From assembly GCA_965229335.1 (NCBI GenBank), contig OZ245874.1:5332001-5396000 (forward strand): DNA of 64,000 bases, given 5' to 3'. Below, piece after piece: positions 17,803-27,107 of this stretch. The notes under the pieces were generated by a model. That model was not told the DNA's origin and ran no database searches. It was given only the letters and a program-made list of their open reading frames with translations. The stretch is from JAFKFH01 sp017307375. Lineage in GTDB: Bacteria > Pseudomonadota > Alphaproteobacteria > Ferrovibrionales > Ferrovibrionaceae. The stretch's first letter is position 1. Every line of letters begins with the position of its first letter. The translations under genes were made by a program, and so were the position numbers.

Positions 17803-19053
17803 CTAGTGGCTGATGCCGGCGGCGGCGGCTTCGTCGATCATCGCCCCGGTCTCGAAGCGCTTCAGCGTGAAGGCGCTTGCCAGCGGATGGGGCTCGTCGC
17901 GCGCCACCAGATGCGCGGTGGTGAAGCCGCCGGCCGGGATCGCCTTGAAGCCGCCGGTGCCCCAGCCGCAATTGATGTAGAGGCCGGGCTTGGGCGCCCG
18001 GTCGATGATCGGCGACGAGTCATGCACCACGTCGGTGATCCCCGCCCATTGCCGCATCCAGCGCAGGCGGCTCGCCCCCGGAAACATCTCGATCAGGCCG
18101 GCGATCACGGTCTCGACGGTCGGGAAGTTGCCGCGCTGGCCGTAGGACGGGTAGAGATCCAGCCCGCCGCCGAACACCAGCTCGCCCTTGTCGGACTGGC
18201 TGACATAGACGCCGGTCGCCGGTGACAGCAGCACGACGTCGAGCATCGGCTTGACCGGCTCGGAGACCATCGCCTGCAGCGCGTAGGACGTGACCGGCAG
18301 GCGGAAGCCGGCCTTGGCCGCCAGGACGCTCGAATGGCCGGCCACCGCCATCACGACCTTGCCCGCCCGGATCGGCCCCCTGGCGGTCTCGACGCCGACG
18401 ATGCGGCCGGCTTCCTCGATGAAGCCGTGGACTTCGCAATTCTGGATGATGTCGACGCCGCGCGCATCGGCGGCCCGTGCATAGCCCCAGGCCACCGCGT
18501 CGTGACGGGCGATGCCGGCGCGCCGCTGCAGGGCGCCGCCCAATACCGGAAACCGCGCCGAGGTCGAGCAGTCGAGCAGCGGCGCCATGCGGCGGATCTC
18601 GTCGGTGCCGATCGCCTCGGCATCGACGCCGTTGACCTGCATCGCATTGACCCAGGCGGCCATCGCCTCCAACTCGTGCCGGCTGTGGGCCAGGGTGATC
18701 AGCCCCCGCTGACTCAGCATGATGTTGTAGTTCAGGGTGTCCGACAGCCGCTCGTACAGCCTGAGGGCGAAATCGTAGAACGCCGCACTCTCCGGATAGA
18801 GATAGTTCGAGCGCACGATCGTCGTGTTGCGGCCGGTATTGCCGCCGCCCAGCCACCCCTTGTCGACGACGGCGACATTGGCGATGCCATGTTCGGCCGC
18901 CAGGTAATAGGCCGTAGCGAGGCCATGGCCGCCGGCCCCGATGACGACGACGTCATAGGCGGGCTTGGGCGCCGGGCTGCGCCAGGCCTGGGGCCAGCGG
19001 CGATGGTGGTTCAGGCCGTTGCGCAGCAGGCTCAGGAACGAATAGCGACTCAA
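17803..19053 (-). CDS. soxB: Sarcosine oxidase beta subunit
   Basis: A 416-residue DAO-type flavoprotein with the FAD-binding motif VVVIGAGGHGLATAYYLA and a C-terminal CGWGTGGFKAIPAGG motif. It holds FAD/FMN and oxidises sarcosine to the imine. The N-terminus SRYSFLSLLRNGL is conserved in SoxB, so the start is a TTG, with GGGGAG about twelve bases upstream. It is the first gene of soxBDAG. The gap after soxD is 11 bases. Confidence 0.93.
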   Translation of the reverse strand: MSRYSFLSLLRNGLNHHRRWPQAWRSPAPKPAYDVVVIGAGGHGLATAYYLAAEHGIANVAVVDKGWLGGGNTGRNTTIVRSNYLYPESAAFYDFALRLYERLSDTLNYNIMLSQRGLITLAHSRHELEAMAAWVNAMQVNGVDAEAIGTDEIRRMAPLLDCSTSARFPVLGGALQRRAGIARHDAVAWGYARAADARGVDIIQNCEVHGFIEEAGRIVGVETARGPIRAGKVVMAVAGHSSVLAAKAGFRLPVTSYALQAMVSEPVKPMLDVVLLSPATGVYVSQSDKGELVFGGGLDLYPSYGQRGNFPTVETVIAGLIEMFPGASRLRWMRQWAGITDVVHDSSPIIDRAPKPGLYINCGWGTGGFKAIPAGGFTTAHLVARDEPHPLASAFTLKRFETGAMIDEAAAAGISH

Positions 19054-19097
19054 GGACCGGATGCTCCCCTTCGCGGCGGGGGCAGACTATCGCCGGG

Positions 19098-19553
19098 TCA
19101 GCACTCGGTCCAGCGCCGTAACAGGTTGTGGTAGACCCCGGTGATCTGGACGACCGCCGGATCGCCCGGCACCGTCCGGTTCAGGCGCTGCAGCGCGGCA
19201 TCGAGATCGAACAGCAGGGTCCGCTGGCCGTCGTCGCGGATCATCGACCGGATCCAGAAGAACGACCCGATCCGCGCTCCCCCGCGTCACCGGCCGCACC
19301 TGGTGCAGGCTGGAGGCGCGGCCGTCGGTGTCCTCGACACAGAGCTACGGTCAGGAGAACGGTTGCCGACAGGTTGGTCCGCACGCGCGGATTGCGCCAA
19401 GCTGTCCTTGGCCAGTCTCCGGGTGTTCTCGACCGGCGACGACGGATAGTCGGCCGAGGCCCGCCCGTAGATCAAGTCGACCTCGTCCAGCCGGCGCCGG
19501 CAACAGGCGAGTTGGTCCGCCGTCAGCAGCACAGCACGTCCCACGCCGGCCAC
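19098..19553 (-). pseudogene. Degenerate PiuC-like Fe(II)/2-oxoglutarate dioxygenase
   Basis: Three pieces of a PiuC/PKHD hydroxylase can be read in different frames. An N-terminal piece (LTADQLACCRRRLDEVD) matches the start of the intact copy at 22 kb. A short piece (ASSLHQVRPVTRG) matches its second metal-histidine region. A C-terminal piece (GSFFWIRSMIRDDGQRTLLF through VVQITGVYHNLL, ending RRWTEC) matches its end. Roughly a hundred residues between the first two, including the HxD iron ligands, are missing, and there is a frameshift in a G-run near 19279. It is a dead paralogue lying just upstream of the Fur box. Confidence 0.75.
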
Positions 19554-19590
19554 CGCACGACCAGGGTATAGCGGGTCGCAGTATCACTAT

Positions 19591-19605
19591 TGATAGTTAT
19601 TCTCA
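19591..19605 (+). promoter_or_regulatory. Fur box upstream of the siderophore receptor
   Basis: TGATAGTTATTCTCA matches the 15-base 7-1-7 Fur consensus TGATAATNATTATCA at 12 of 14 defined positions. It lies about 70 bases upstream of the receptor start in a locally AT-rich stretch. A weaker related sequence sits about 40 bases further on. Iron repression of the receptor is inferred. Confidence 0.7.
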
Positions 19606-19677
19606 TAATTTGCCTTGCAGCAGATCGACCCCGGGTTTTAAGAGTGGTTCTCATTTGCGTTAAGTGGGGGACAGCCT

Positions 19678-21948
19678 ATGACGATTGATGAAAGCATGCC
19701 GTCGGCGCCCGGCCCGACTGCCGGAAAACTCTTCGCCACCACGGCAGCCGGTTTCCTGTTCCTGACCGCGACGGCGGTGCAGGCGCAGAACGCTGCACCG
19801 GCCACGACGCCGGCAACACCACCGCGGGTGACGCTGCCGGGCCTGTCGGTCGAGGGACAATCTACCGACAACTACAAGACCGACTTTTCCGAATCGCCGA
19901 AATTCACCGCTCCGCTGCTCGACACGCCGAAATCAGTCACGGTGATTCCGGAAGCGGTCATTCAGCAGTCAGGGTCACTGACGTTGAGCGATGCGCTACG
20001 TACTGTGCCGGGCATAACCTTTGGTGCAGCCGAAGGCGGCAATCCCGCCGGCGACCGGCCGTTCATCCGCGGCTTCGACGCCCAGACCGACGTCTATGTC
20101 GACGGAGTACGCGATCCAGGGTCGCAAAGTCGCGAGATGTTCGACGTCGAACGCGTCGAAGTGATCAAGGGACCGTCCTCGGCCTATACGGGCCGCGGTT
20201 CGACCGGCGGCGCGATCAACATCATCTCCAAGCTGCCGACGCTGGAGAATTTCATGGCCGGTTCGGTGACATTCGGGACCGATCGCACCAAGCGTTTCAC
20301 CGCCGACGTCAATCAGACGGCCGGGACTGTCGGCGTTCGGCTCAACGGCATGTGGCACGACGCCGACGTAGCCGGCCGCGACGATGTCTTCGTCCATCGC
20401 TGGGGCTTCGCCCCGTCCGTCACCTTCGGCCTGGGCAAGCCGACGCGGGTAACGCTCAGCTACTACCACCTGCAGACCAACGACATGCCCGACTACGGCA
20501 TTCCCTACAACCGCGTCCGCTCGGGTTCCACTACCGTGCAGACTGGCGGGCCAGCCCCGGTCAGCCGGGACAATTTCTATGGCCTGCTCAATCGGGACTT
20601 CCGCAAGACGTCGGCAGATATCGGCACGGCACGCGTCGAGCACGACTTCAACGAGAACCTGACGCTGCGCAACACGACACGCTACGCGCTGACCACCAAC
20701 AACTACATCGTGACCAATCCCGACGATTCGGCCGGCAACGTCGCGAATGGCCTTGTCTGGCGCAACGTCAAGAGCCGCAATTCGTCGAACCACTACCTCG
20801 CCAACCAGACCGAACTGGTCGGGCGCTTCGAAACCGGTTTCATCCGGCACGAATTCCTGACCGGGGTCGAATTCAGCAATGAGCAGACCAAGAACCGGCC
20901 CTATGTGGTCGCGGTCGGCAACTACCGCTACCCATCGGCAACCCCGTGCCCGGCGGTCAATACCGGGCCGGCAACGCAGTATAATTGTACCAGCCTGTAC
21001 AGCCCGAATCCGAACGATCCCTGGACCGGCTCGGTCACAAACAACCAGACCAAGACGACAACGACGACGACGACCGGTTCGATCTACGCATTCGACACAC
21101 TGAACTTCAGTGAGCAGTGGGCCCTGAACCTTGGCCTGCGCTACGACAACTACGATACCCAGGCCCAAACCCAGCCGGCGACCGCGACCTCCTATCTGTC
21201 GAACAAGTCGAACTTCCTGAACTATCAGGCCGGCGTGGTCTACAAGCCGCGCCCCAACGGCAGCATCTATGTCAACTACGCGACCTCCTCCAACCCGTCG
21301 GGCGAGACGGCGGGCGAAGGAGCCTCGAATCTGACTCTGACCAATCGCGATCTCGATCCGGAAGAAAATCAGAGTGTCGAACTCGGCACCAAGTGGGATG
21401 TGCTCGGCAACCGCCTGTCACTGAACGCCGCCGTCTTCTACATGCAGAAGGACAATGCCCGCGTCCAACTCGACCCGAACACCTACGTCAACGCCGGCAA
21501 GCAGAAGGTGAAGGGCTTCGAGGTCGGTGCCGCCGGCCGAATCACTGATCGCTGGCAGGTGTTCGGCGGCTATTCGTTCCTCGATTCGGAGTTGGTCGAC
21601 AATGGCAACTACCTGACCAACGCCGGCAACAACGGCAACCAGTTCCCCAACACGCCCCGCCACAGCCTGTCACTCTGGTCGACCTACGGGGTGACGCGGG
21701 ACATCACCGTCGGCGGTGGTGCCTTCTACACGTCGAAGGTCTACGGCAACGCCGCCAATACACTGTGGATCCCCTCCTACTGGCGATTTGACGCGATGGC
21801 CGGCTATCAGGTCACAGAGAATGTCGCGCTGCAATTGAACGTGCAGAACGTGTTCGACAAACGCTATTTCGACAAGGCCTACTCGACCCACATGGTTTCG
21901 GTCGCGCCGGGCCGGGTGGCGTTGCTGAGCGCGAACTTCAAGTTCTGA
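19678..21948 (+). CDS. TonB-dependent siderophore receptor
   Basis: A 756-residue outer-membrane receptor. A long signal region ends near TAVQAQ; the plug domain (about 70-190) has TPKSVTVIPEAVI and RVEVIKGPSSAYTGRGSTGG; the barrel ends with aromatic-rich strands closing LLSANFKF. It resembles Fiu/catecholate-type siderophore receptors, but ligand cannot be fixed from sequence. It has a Fur box upstream, piuC downstream (the usual partner of Fiu-type receptors) and ExbBD-TonB nearby. Its third-position GC bias looks weaker than that of neighbours, possibly a sign of acquisition. Confidence 0.9.
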   Translation: MTIDESMPSAPGPTAGKLFATTAAGFLFLTATAVQAQNAAPATTPATPPRVTLPGLSVEGQSTDNYKTDFSESPKFTAPLLDTPKSVTVIPEAVIQQSGSLTLSDALRTVPGITFGAAEGGNPAGDRPFIRGFDAQTDVYVDGVRDPGSQSREMFDVERVEVIKGPSSAYTGRGSTGGAINIISKLPTLENFMAGSVTFGTDRTKRFTADVNQTAGTVGVRLNGMWHDADVAGRDDVFVHRWGFAPSVTFGLGKPTRVTLSYYHLQTNDMPDYGIPYNRVRSGSTTVQTGGPAPVSRDNFYGLLNRDFRKTSADIGTARVEHDFNENLTLRNTTRYALTTNNYIVTNPDDSAGNVANGLVWRNVKSRNSSNHYLANQTELVGRFETGFIRHEFLTGVEFSNEQTKNRPYVVAVGNYRYPSATPCPAVNTGPATQYNCTSLYSPNPNDPWTGSVTNNQTKTTTTTTTGSIYAFDTLNFSEQWALNLGLRYDNYDTQAQTQPATATSYLSNKSNFLNYQAGVVYKPRPNGSIYVNYATSSNPSGETAGEGASNLTLTNRDLDPEENQSVELGTKWDVLGNRLSLNAAVFYMQKDNARVQLDPNTYVNAGKQKVKGFEVGAAGRITDRWQVFGGYSFLDSELVDNGNYLTNAGNNGNQFPNTPRHSLSLWSTYGVTRDITVGGGAFYTSKVYGNAANTLWIPSYWRFDAMAGYQVTENVALQLNVQNVFDKRYFDKAYSTHMVSVAPGRVALLSANFKF

Positions 21949-21971
21949 TCCGCGTCGCCACCCACGTTGAT

Positions 21972-21994
21972 GCCCCCGGCTTCGCGCCGGGGGC
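21972..21994 (+). terminator. Hairpin between the receptor and piuC
   Basis: GCCCCCGGC-TTCGC-GCCGGGGGC forms a 9-bp GC stem 24 bases after the receptor stop and 27 bases before piuC. No U-tract follows, so it could attenuate, stabilise the receptor mRNA 3' end, or terminate weakly. Confidence 0.5.
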
Positions 21995-22020
21995 GTCGTT
22001 CAAGACGAGGATATTCGGTC

Positions 22021-22704
22021 ATGATGCTGCAGATCCCGGAACTGCTCGACCCGGATCAACTCAAGGCGGTCAGGCAGATCATCGATGTGGCCGAGTGGAT
22101 CGACGGCAACGCCACGTCGGGCGTGCAGGCGGCGATGGCCAAGAACAACCGCCAATTGCCTGAAGGGTCGGATGCCGCGCGCCGCGCGGGGGACATCATC
22201 CAGACGGCGCTGGGCCGCAATCCGGCATTCATGTCGGCCGCCCTGCCCCTGAAAGTGTTTCCGCCGCTGTTCAATCGCTACGGCACCGGCCAATATTTCA
22301 AGACCCATGTCGACAACGCCGTCCGCCATTTGCGTGGCACTGACTTCCGGATCCGCAGCGATCTGTCGGCGACGGTCTTCCTCAATGACCCCGCCGAGTA
22401 CGACGGCGGCGAACTGTCGATCGAGGACACCTACGGCATCCACCGCGTCAAGCTGCCCGCGGGGTCCATGGTGCTCTACCCCGCATCGAGCCTGCATCAC
22501 GTCTCGGCGATCACGCGCGGCGAACGGCTGGGATCGTTCTTCTGGATCCAGAGCATGGTGCGGGAGGATGCGAACCGCAGCCTGCTGTTCCAACTCGACG
22601 CCTCGATCCAGGAACTGGCGCTGGACAAGGGTCAGGACCATCCGGCAATTGTGCGGCTGACCGGTATCTACCACAACCTGATACGGCAGTACGCCGACCT
22701 CTGA
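22021..22704 (+). CDS. piuC: PKHD-type hydroxylase (PiuC/YbiX)
   Basis: A 227-residue Fe(II)/2-oxoglutarate dioxygenase. The iron facial triad is visible as H96 and D98 in THVDNA plus a histidine of SLHHVS (about 159-160); the 2-oxoglutarate arginine follows in ITRGERLG. The length is normal for PiuC. Such enzymes are co-expressed with Fiu/PiuA-type receptors under iron limitation. It starts with ATG-ATG, 72 bases after the receptor gene. A degraded paralogue lies upstream of that receptor. Confidence 0.92.
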   Translation: MMLQIPELLDPDQLKAVRQIIDVAEWIDGNATSGVQAAMAKNNRQLPEGSDAARRAGDIIQTALGRNPAFMSAALPLKVFPPLFNRYGTGQYFKTHVDNAVRHLRGTDFRIRSDLSATVFLNDPAEYDGGELSIEDTYGIHRVKLPAGSMVLYPASSLHHVSAITRGERLGSFFWIQSMVREDANRSLLFQLDASIQELALDKGQDHPAIVRLTGIYHNLIRQYADL

Positions 22705-22743
22705 ACTGCGACACGCTGTCGCGGGACGCGCACTCCGCGATAG

Positions 22744-22749
22744 TATAAT
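22744..22749 (+). promoter_or_regulatory. Consensus -10 element close to the DUF2946 gene start
   Basis: A perfect TATAAT ends eight bases before the ATG at 22758. A transcript starting at the usual distance would begin at or just before the start codons (ATGs at 22758 and 22761), so the mRNA could be leaderless. No convincing -35 is visible. Confidence 0.35.
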
Positions 22750-22757
22750 TTAGGCCC

Positions 22758-23117
22758 ATGATGGGCTTTATGGGCAAGACGCGGGCGGCAGCGACGGCCG
22801 TGGCCGTCGTGCTGGCGCTGCTGTTTCAGTTGCTGGTCCCGTTGCCCGTGGCGCAGGCCCAGGCGACGCCGATCTGCACCGCTGCCGGCATCGTCCTGCT
22901 GGCGTCAGACGATGGCGCGCCACCGGCGGACCACGACGCGGGCGGCCATTGCCAGCTTTGCCTGCTGCCGCGGCCGGACGCCCTGCCCGCCGGAGGCGAT
23001 CTGCTGCCGGCGCGCGTCGATATGGCGGAAACGGTCGCGCCGACCCGTCGGCCCGAATCCACGCCGCTGCCCGCACGGATCGCGCCCTACGCCCAACGCG
23101 CGCCGCCGACCGCCTGA
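22758..23117 (+). CDS. DUF2946-like small exported protein
   Basis: A 119-residue protein with an N-terminal signal or anchor helix (AVVLALLFQLLVPLPVAQAQ), a His/Asp stretch and HCQLCLLP, then a Pro/Arg-rich tail. The HCxxC motif and size resemble DUF2946 proteins, which are often found with copper-handling genes. It is followed by SCO and PCuAC genes, so a role in periplasmic copper is plausible but unproven. Confidence 0.65.
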   Translation: MMGFMGKTRAAATAVAVVLALLFQLLVPLPVAQAQATPICTAAGIVLLASDDGAPPADHDAGGHCQLCLLPRPDALPAGGDLLPARVDMAETVAPTRRPESTPLPARIAPYAQRAPPTA

Positions 23118-23173
23118 TCCTTTCCAGGCCCCCTGCCGCCTCGAACGTCAGCGCGTTTCCGGAGTCCTAAATC

Positions 23174-23788
23174 ATGTCCATGCGCAAGGCGCTGGCCGTG
23201 GCCTGCGTGGCCGCGGTCGTTGCCGCCATTGCCGTCGTCCAGTTGCGCCAGGCCGGCATCATCGGGTCGGGCGGACTGCGCAATGCCGACGCCGCCGGCG
23301 GCGCCGCCAGCGTCGGCGGCCCGTTCAACCTGATCGATCCGCAGGGCCGGACCGTCAACGACGGCGATTTCCGCGGCAAGGTGATGCTGGTCTATTTCGG
23401 CTACACCCATTGTCCCGATGTCTGCCCCACCGACCTCACGGCAATGGGTGAGGCCGTGCGCCTGCTCGGGCCGGCGGCGGGCAATCTCGCCCCGATCTTC
23501 ATCACGCTCGATCCGCAGCGCGACACGCCCAGCGTAATGGGCGAGTTCGTGCAGTTGATCGATCCCCAGGTCACCGGGTTGAGCGGTCCGCCGGCGGCGA
23601 CCGCCGCCGCCGCCAAGGCCTACCGGGTCTACTACGCCAAGGTCGAAAAGCCGGACGATCCCGACGGCTACGGCATCGACCACTCGGCCTACATGTATCT
23701 GATGGGCCGCGACGGCAAGTTTCTCACCGTATTCCGTCATGGCTCCGACCCGGAAACCATCGCGGCCGGCATCAAGCCTTACCTCTGA
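23174..23788 (+). CDS. SCO1/SenC family copper chaperone
   Basis: A 204-residue membrane-anchored thioredoxin-fold protein. After an N-terminal helix (about 5-22) it has the copper-binding CPDVC (C80, C84) and the histidine ligand H170 in DHSAYMYL. SCO proteins deliver or reduce the CuA site of cytochrome oxidase. It is co-oriented with DUF2946 and PCuAC; PCuAC commonly hands copper to SCO or CuA. No oxidase genes lie in the window. Confidence 0.93.
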   Translation: MSMRKALAVACVAAVVAAIAVVQLRQAGIIGSGGLRNADAAGGAASVGGPFNLIDPQGRTVNDGDFRGKVMLVYFGYTHCPDVCPTDLTAMGEAVRLLGPAAGNLAPIFITLDPQRDTPSVMGEFVQLIDPQVTGLSGPPAATAAAAKAYRVYYAKVEKPDDPDGYGIDHSAYMYLMGRDGKFLTVFRHGSDPETIAAGIKPYL

Positions 23789-23801
23789 AGGAGACAAAAT
23801 C

Positions 23802-24263
23802 ATGAAAAAGCTACTGCTCGCAGCCTTCCTCGCCCTCGCCCCGGCCGCAGCCCTGGCGGCGGATGCGACGGTCGGGCCCCTGAAGGTCGAACAGCCCTGG
23901 TCGCGCGCCACCGCCGCCAGCGCCCAGAACGGCAGCGCCTATTTCGCCGTCCGCAACACCGGTGCCCAGCCCGACCGGCTGCTCTCCGCCGCGAGCACGG
24001 TGGCGGCGCGGACCGAACTGCACACCAATATCGACGACAACGGCGTCATGAAGATGCGCCAGGTGCCGGCGATCGAGGTCCCCGCCGGCGGCGAGGCGGT
24101 GCTGAAGCCGGGCGGCCTCCACGTCATGCTGATGGGGCTGAAGGCGCCGCTGGCGGAGGGGCAGAAGTTTCCGCTGACCCTGACATTCGAACGGGCCGGC
24201 ACCGTCACCGTCGACGTCACGGTCGGAAAACCGGGCGCCGGCGGCGCGCATATGACCCATTAG
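23802..24263 (+). CDS. Periplasmic copper chaperone PCu(A)C
   Basis: A 153-residue protein with a signal peptide (MKKLLLAAFLALAPAAALAA) and the Cu(I) motif H-x(n)-M-x(n)-H-x-M seen in ELHTN, VMKM and LHVMLM. An AAGGAG site lies directly upstream, 13 bases after the SCO stop, so the two are one unit. PCuAC supplies copper for CuA assembly in oxidases. Confidence 0.92.
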   Translation: MKKLLLAAFLALAPAAALAADATVGPLKVEQPWSRATAASAQNGSAYFAVRNTGAQPDRLLSAASTVAARTELHTNIDDNGVMKMRQVPAIEVPAGGEAVLKPGGLHVMLMGLKAPLAEGQKFPLTLTFERAGTVTVDVTVGKPGAGGAHMTH

Positions 24264-24278
24264 TCAGTTGCACTCAAT

Positions 24279-24290
24279 TCGCAATTGCGA
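24279..24290 (+). promoter_or_regulatory. Palindrome upstream of exbB
   Basis: The perfect 12-base palindrome TCGCAATTGCGA lies in an AT-richer gap about 130 bases before exbB, with imperfect AATT flanks. It may be an operator for the TonB system genes. It does not fit the Fur consensus well. Confidence 0.3.
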
Positions 24291-24422
24291 GAATTCGGCA
24301 TTGCCGATATGAAGGTCGCCACCCCGCCGGCAGCGCATGCCGTTACCGGCGGGTGTTTGGCCGATGCTTGCAATCGGCTCGCATTCGCAGACCATTCTGC
24401 CAAGCGGCAGCACGAGTTAGAG

Positions 24423-25310
<888 letters not shown>

Positions 25311-25326
25311 GCGGAGGGCGGCGACC

Positions 25327-25755
25327 ATGGCCATCAAGCTAGACCAGGACGGTGGCGACGATCTCGCCGAAACCCACGACATCAACGTCACCCCTTTCAT
25401 CGACGTGATGCTGGTGCTGCTGATCATCTTCATGGTCGCGGCCCCGCTTGCCACCGTCGACATTCCGGTCGACCTGCCCGCCTCGTCGGCACCGCCGCAG
25501 CAGCGGCCGGAAAAGCCGATCTTCCTGTCGATCAAGGCCGACGGCCAGCTGGCGCTCGGCGACGGGATCGTCAGCCGCCAGGGCCTGGGGACCGCGATCG
25601 ACGCGAAAAGCGGCGGCAACAAGGAGACACGCATCTTCCTGCGCGGCGACAAGGCGATCGACTACGGCACCGTCATGACCGTGATGAACGAGTTGCGTGC
25701 CAGCGGCTATCTCAAGGTAGCGCTGGTCGGCCTGGAAATGGCGCCGGCGCAATGA
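25327..25755 (+). CDS. exbD: TonB-system energiser ExbD
   Basis: A 142-residue ExbD/TolR protein: a cytoplasmic N-terminus, then one helix containing the essential aspartate in INVTPFIDVMLVLLIIFM, then a periplasmic domain. It is 16 bases after exbB with a GGAGGGCGG site. The stop overlaps the tonB start (ATGA). Confidence 0.94.
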   Translation: MAIKLDQDGGDDLAETHDINVTPFIDVMLVLLIIFMVAAPLATVDIPVDLPASSAPPQQRPEKPIFLSIKADGQLALGDGIVSRQGLGTAIDAKSGGNKETRIFLRGDKAIDYGTVMTVMNELRASGYLKVALVGLEMAPAQ

Positions 25756-26666
25756 CCGCGATCGCGGTCGCCGAGCCGTTCGACGGCGACGACCGGCAGG
25801 CCACGCGCTGGCTGGTTTCGGCGGCGATCGTGCTGGCGGTGCATGTCGCCGGCATCGTCCTGCTGGCCGAGCGCATCCACATCACCCCGCTGGCCGAACC
25901 GATCCCGCCGGCAGTCATGATCGATCTGGCACCGCTGCCGACGCCGGCCCCCGCGCCGCCGGCCCCGGAGCAGGAAATCAGGAAGCCCGAGGAGCCGCCG
26001 CCGCCGCGCCCCCAGGAACTGCCGCGCCCGGAGGAGATGCAGCGTCCGGTCGAGCAGCAGCGGGCCGAGTTGCCGCAGGAAACACCGCGGCCGGAGGAAC
26101 CGCCGCCGCCCGAACCGATCCCGGACCTGCCGCCCGAGCCTGAAGTTCCGCCGGTCGTCTCCGACGTCGTGATCCCGGTGCCCAAGCCGCCGCCACCGCC
26201 ACCACCGAAGAAGGTCGAGGCGAAGAAGGCGCCTGTGCCACCGCCGCCACCGCCGCCGCCCCAGCCGGTGCAGCAGCAGGTCCAGCCCGTACCGCAGGCC
26301 CTGCCCTCGCCGCCCGCCCCGCCGGCACCGACGCCGCCTGCCCCCGCCGCGGCGCCGCCGATGCCGGCCAACCCGGCCGCGCGCGAGAACTATTTCGGCA
26401 AGCTGCTGGCGCATCTGTCCAAGCACAAGCGCTATCCGCGCGCCGCGCTGTCGATGCGTCATCAGGGCGTCGTCATGCTGCGCTTCACGCTCGACCGCGC
26501 CGGTGCGGTCACCGGCATCCGGATCGAGCGGTCGTCGGGCTTCGAATCGCTCGACAACGAGGTGCTGCAGCTGATGGAACGGGCGCAACCGCTGCCGGGC
26601 ATGCCCGAGGAAATCCCGGGCGAGCGCCTCGAGGTGGTCGTGCCGATCCAGTTCTTCCTGCGATAG
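25752..26666 (+). CDS. tonB: TonB protein
   Basis: A 304-residue TonB with an N-terminal membrane anchor (VSAAIVLAVHVAGIVLL), a very long Pro/Glu then Pro/Lys/Ala-rich periplasmic spacer (about 60-210), and a C-terminal TonB domain (about 215-304) with YPRAALSMRHQGVVMLRFTL. It links the proton-motive force to receptors such as the one at 19.7 kb. Low-complexity proline codons make this stretch look repetitive. Confidence 0.92.
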   Translation: MTAIAVAEPFDGDDRQATRWLVSAAIVLAVHVAGIVLLAERIHITPLAEPIPPAVMIDLAPLPTPAPAPPAPEQEIRKPEEPPPPRPQELPRPEEMQRPVEQQRAELPQETPRPEEPPPPEPIPDLPPEPEVPPVVSDVVIPVPKPPPPPPPKKVEAKKAPVPPPPPPPPQPVQQQVQPVPQALPSPPAPPAPTPPAPAAAPPMPANPAARENYFGKLLAHLSKHKRYPRAALSMRHQGVVMLRFTLDRAGAVTGIRIERSSGFESLDNEVLQLMERAQPLPGMPEEIPGERLEVVVPIQFFLR

Positions 26667-26676
26667 GCCGCCGGGC

Positions 26677-26997
26677 TCAGGCCGACGATACCAGCTTGAG
26701 CCCGACGATGCCCGCGACGATCAGCCCGATGCAGACAAGCCGCATCACCGCAGCCGATTCTCCCAGCAGGACGATGCCGAGGATCGCCGTGCCGACCGTA
26801 CCGACGCCGGTCCAGACCGCATAGGCGGTGCCGAGCGGCAGCGACTTGAGCGCGAGCCCCAGCAGTCCCAGGCTGACCAGCATCGAGGCGATGGTGCCGA
26901 CCGTCGGCCACAGCCGTGTGAAACCATCGGTGTATTTGAGCCCGACCGCCCAGCCGATCTCGAACAGACCGGCAAGCACCAGGATGACCCATGCCAT
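26677..26997 (-). CDS. gdx: Guanidinium exporter Gdx/SugE (SMR family)
   Basis: A 106-residue four-helix SMR transporter. The essential glutamate is in LAGLFEIGWAVGLKYTDG, a pattern of the SugE/Gdx branch rather than the QacE/EmrE branch, followed by WTGVGTVGTAILGIVLLGE. Gdx exports guanidinium in exchange for protons. Two guanidine-II aptamer hairpins lie directly upstream, which strongly supports the assignment. It converges on tonB with a ten-base gap. Confidence 0.92.
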   Translation of the reverse strand: MAWVILVLAGLFEIGWAVGLKYTDGFTRLWPTVGTIASMLVSLGLLGLALKSLPLGTAYAVWTGVGTVGTAILGIVLLGESAAVMRLVCIGLIVAGIVGLKLVSSA

Positions 26998-27016
26998 CGG
27001 CGTAACCCCGTCAGTG

Positions 27017-27063
27017 GCAGGGCCGTCCCTGCGATATCGATGAAGCGCGGGGCCGTCCCCGCG
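27017..27063 (-). ncRNA. Guanidine-II (mini-ykkC) riboswitch
   Basis: On the minus strand two GC stems, each capped by an ACGG tetraloop, occur in tandem: a 7-bp stem at 27046-27063 (CGCGGGG-ACGG-CCCCGCG) and a 6-bp stem at 27017-27032 (GCAGGG-ACGG-CCCTGC), separated by 13 bases. Two ACGR-capped hairpins are the defining structure of guanidine-II aptamers. The second ends about 19 bases before the gdx start, suiting control of ribosome access. Confidence 0.88.
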
Positions 27064-27107
27064 CCATCGATATATGACGCGTCACCGGACGAGGCAAGCC
27101 ACGCTGT

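Noticed and set aside
19054..19677. Short frames on both strands between soxB and the receptor
   Set aside because: They are fragments of the decayed piuC copy and its antisense; none is an intact gene.
25980..26340. Apparent tandem repeats rich in CCG/CCGCCG
   Set aside because: This is the proline-rich spacer of TonB, not a mobile or satellite repeat.
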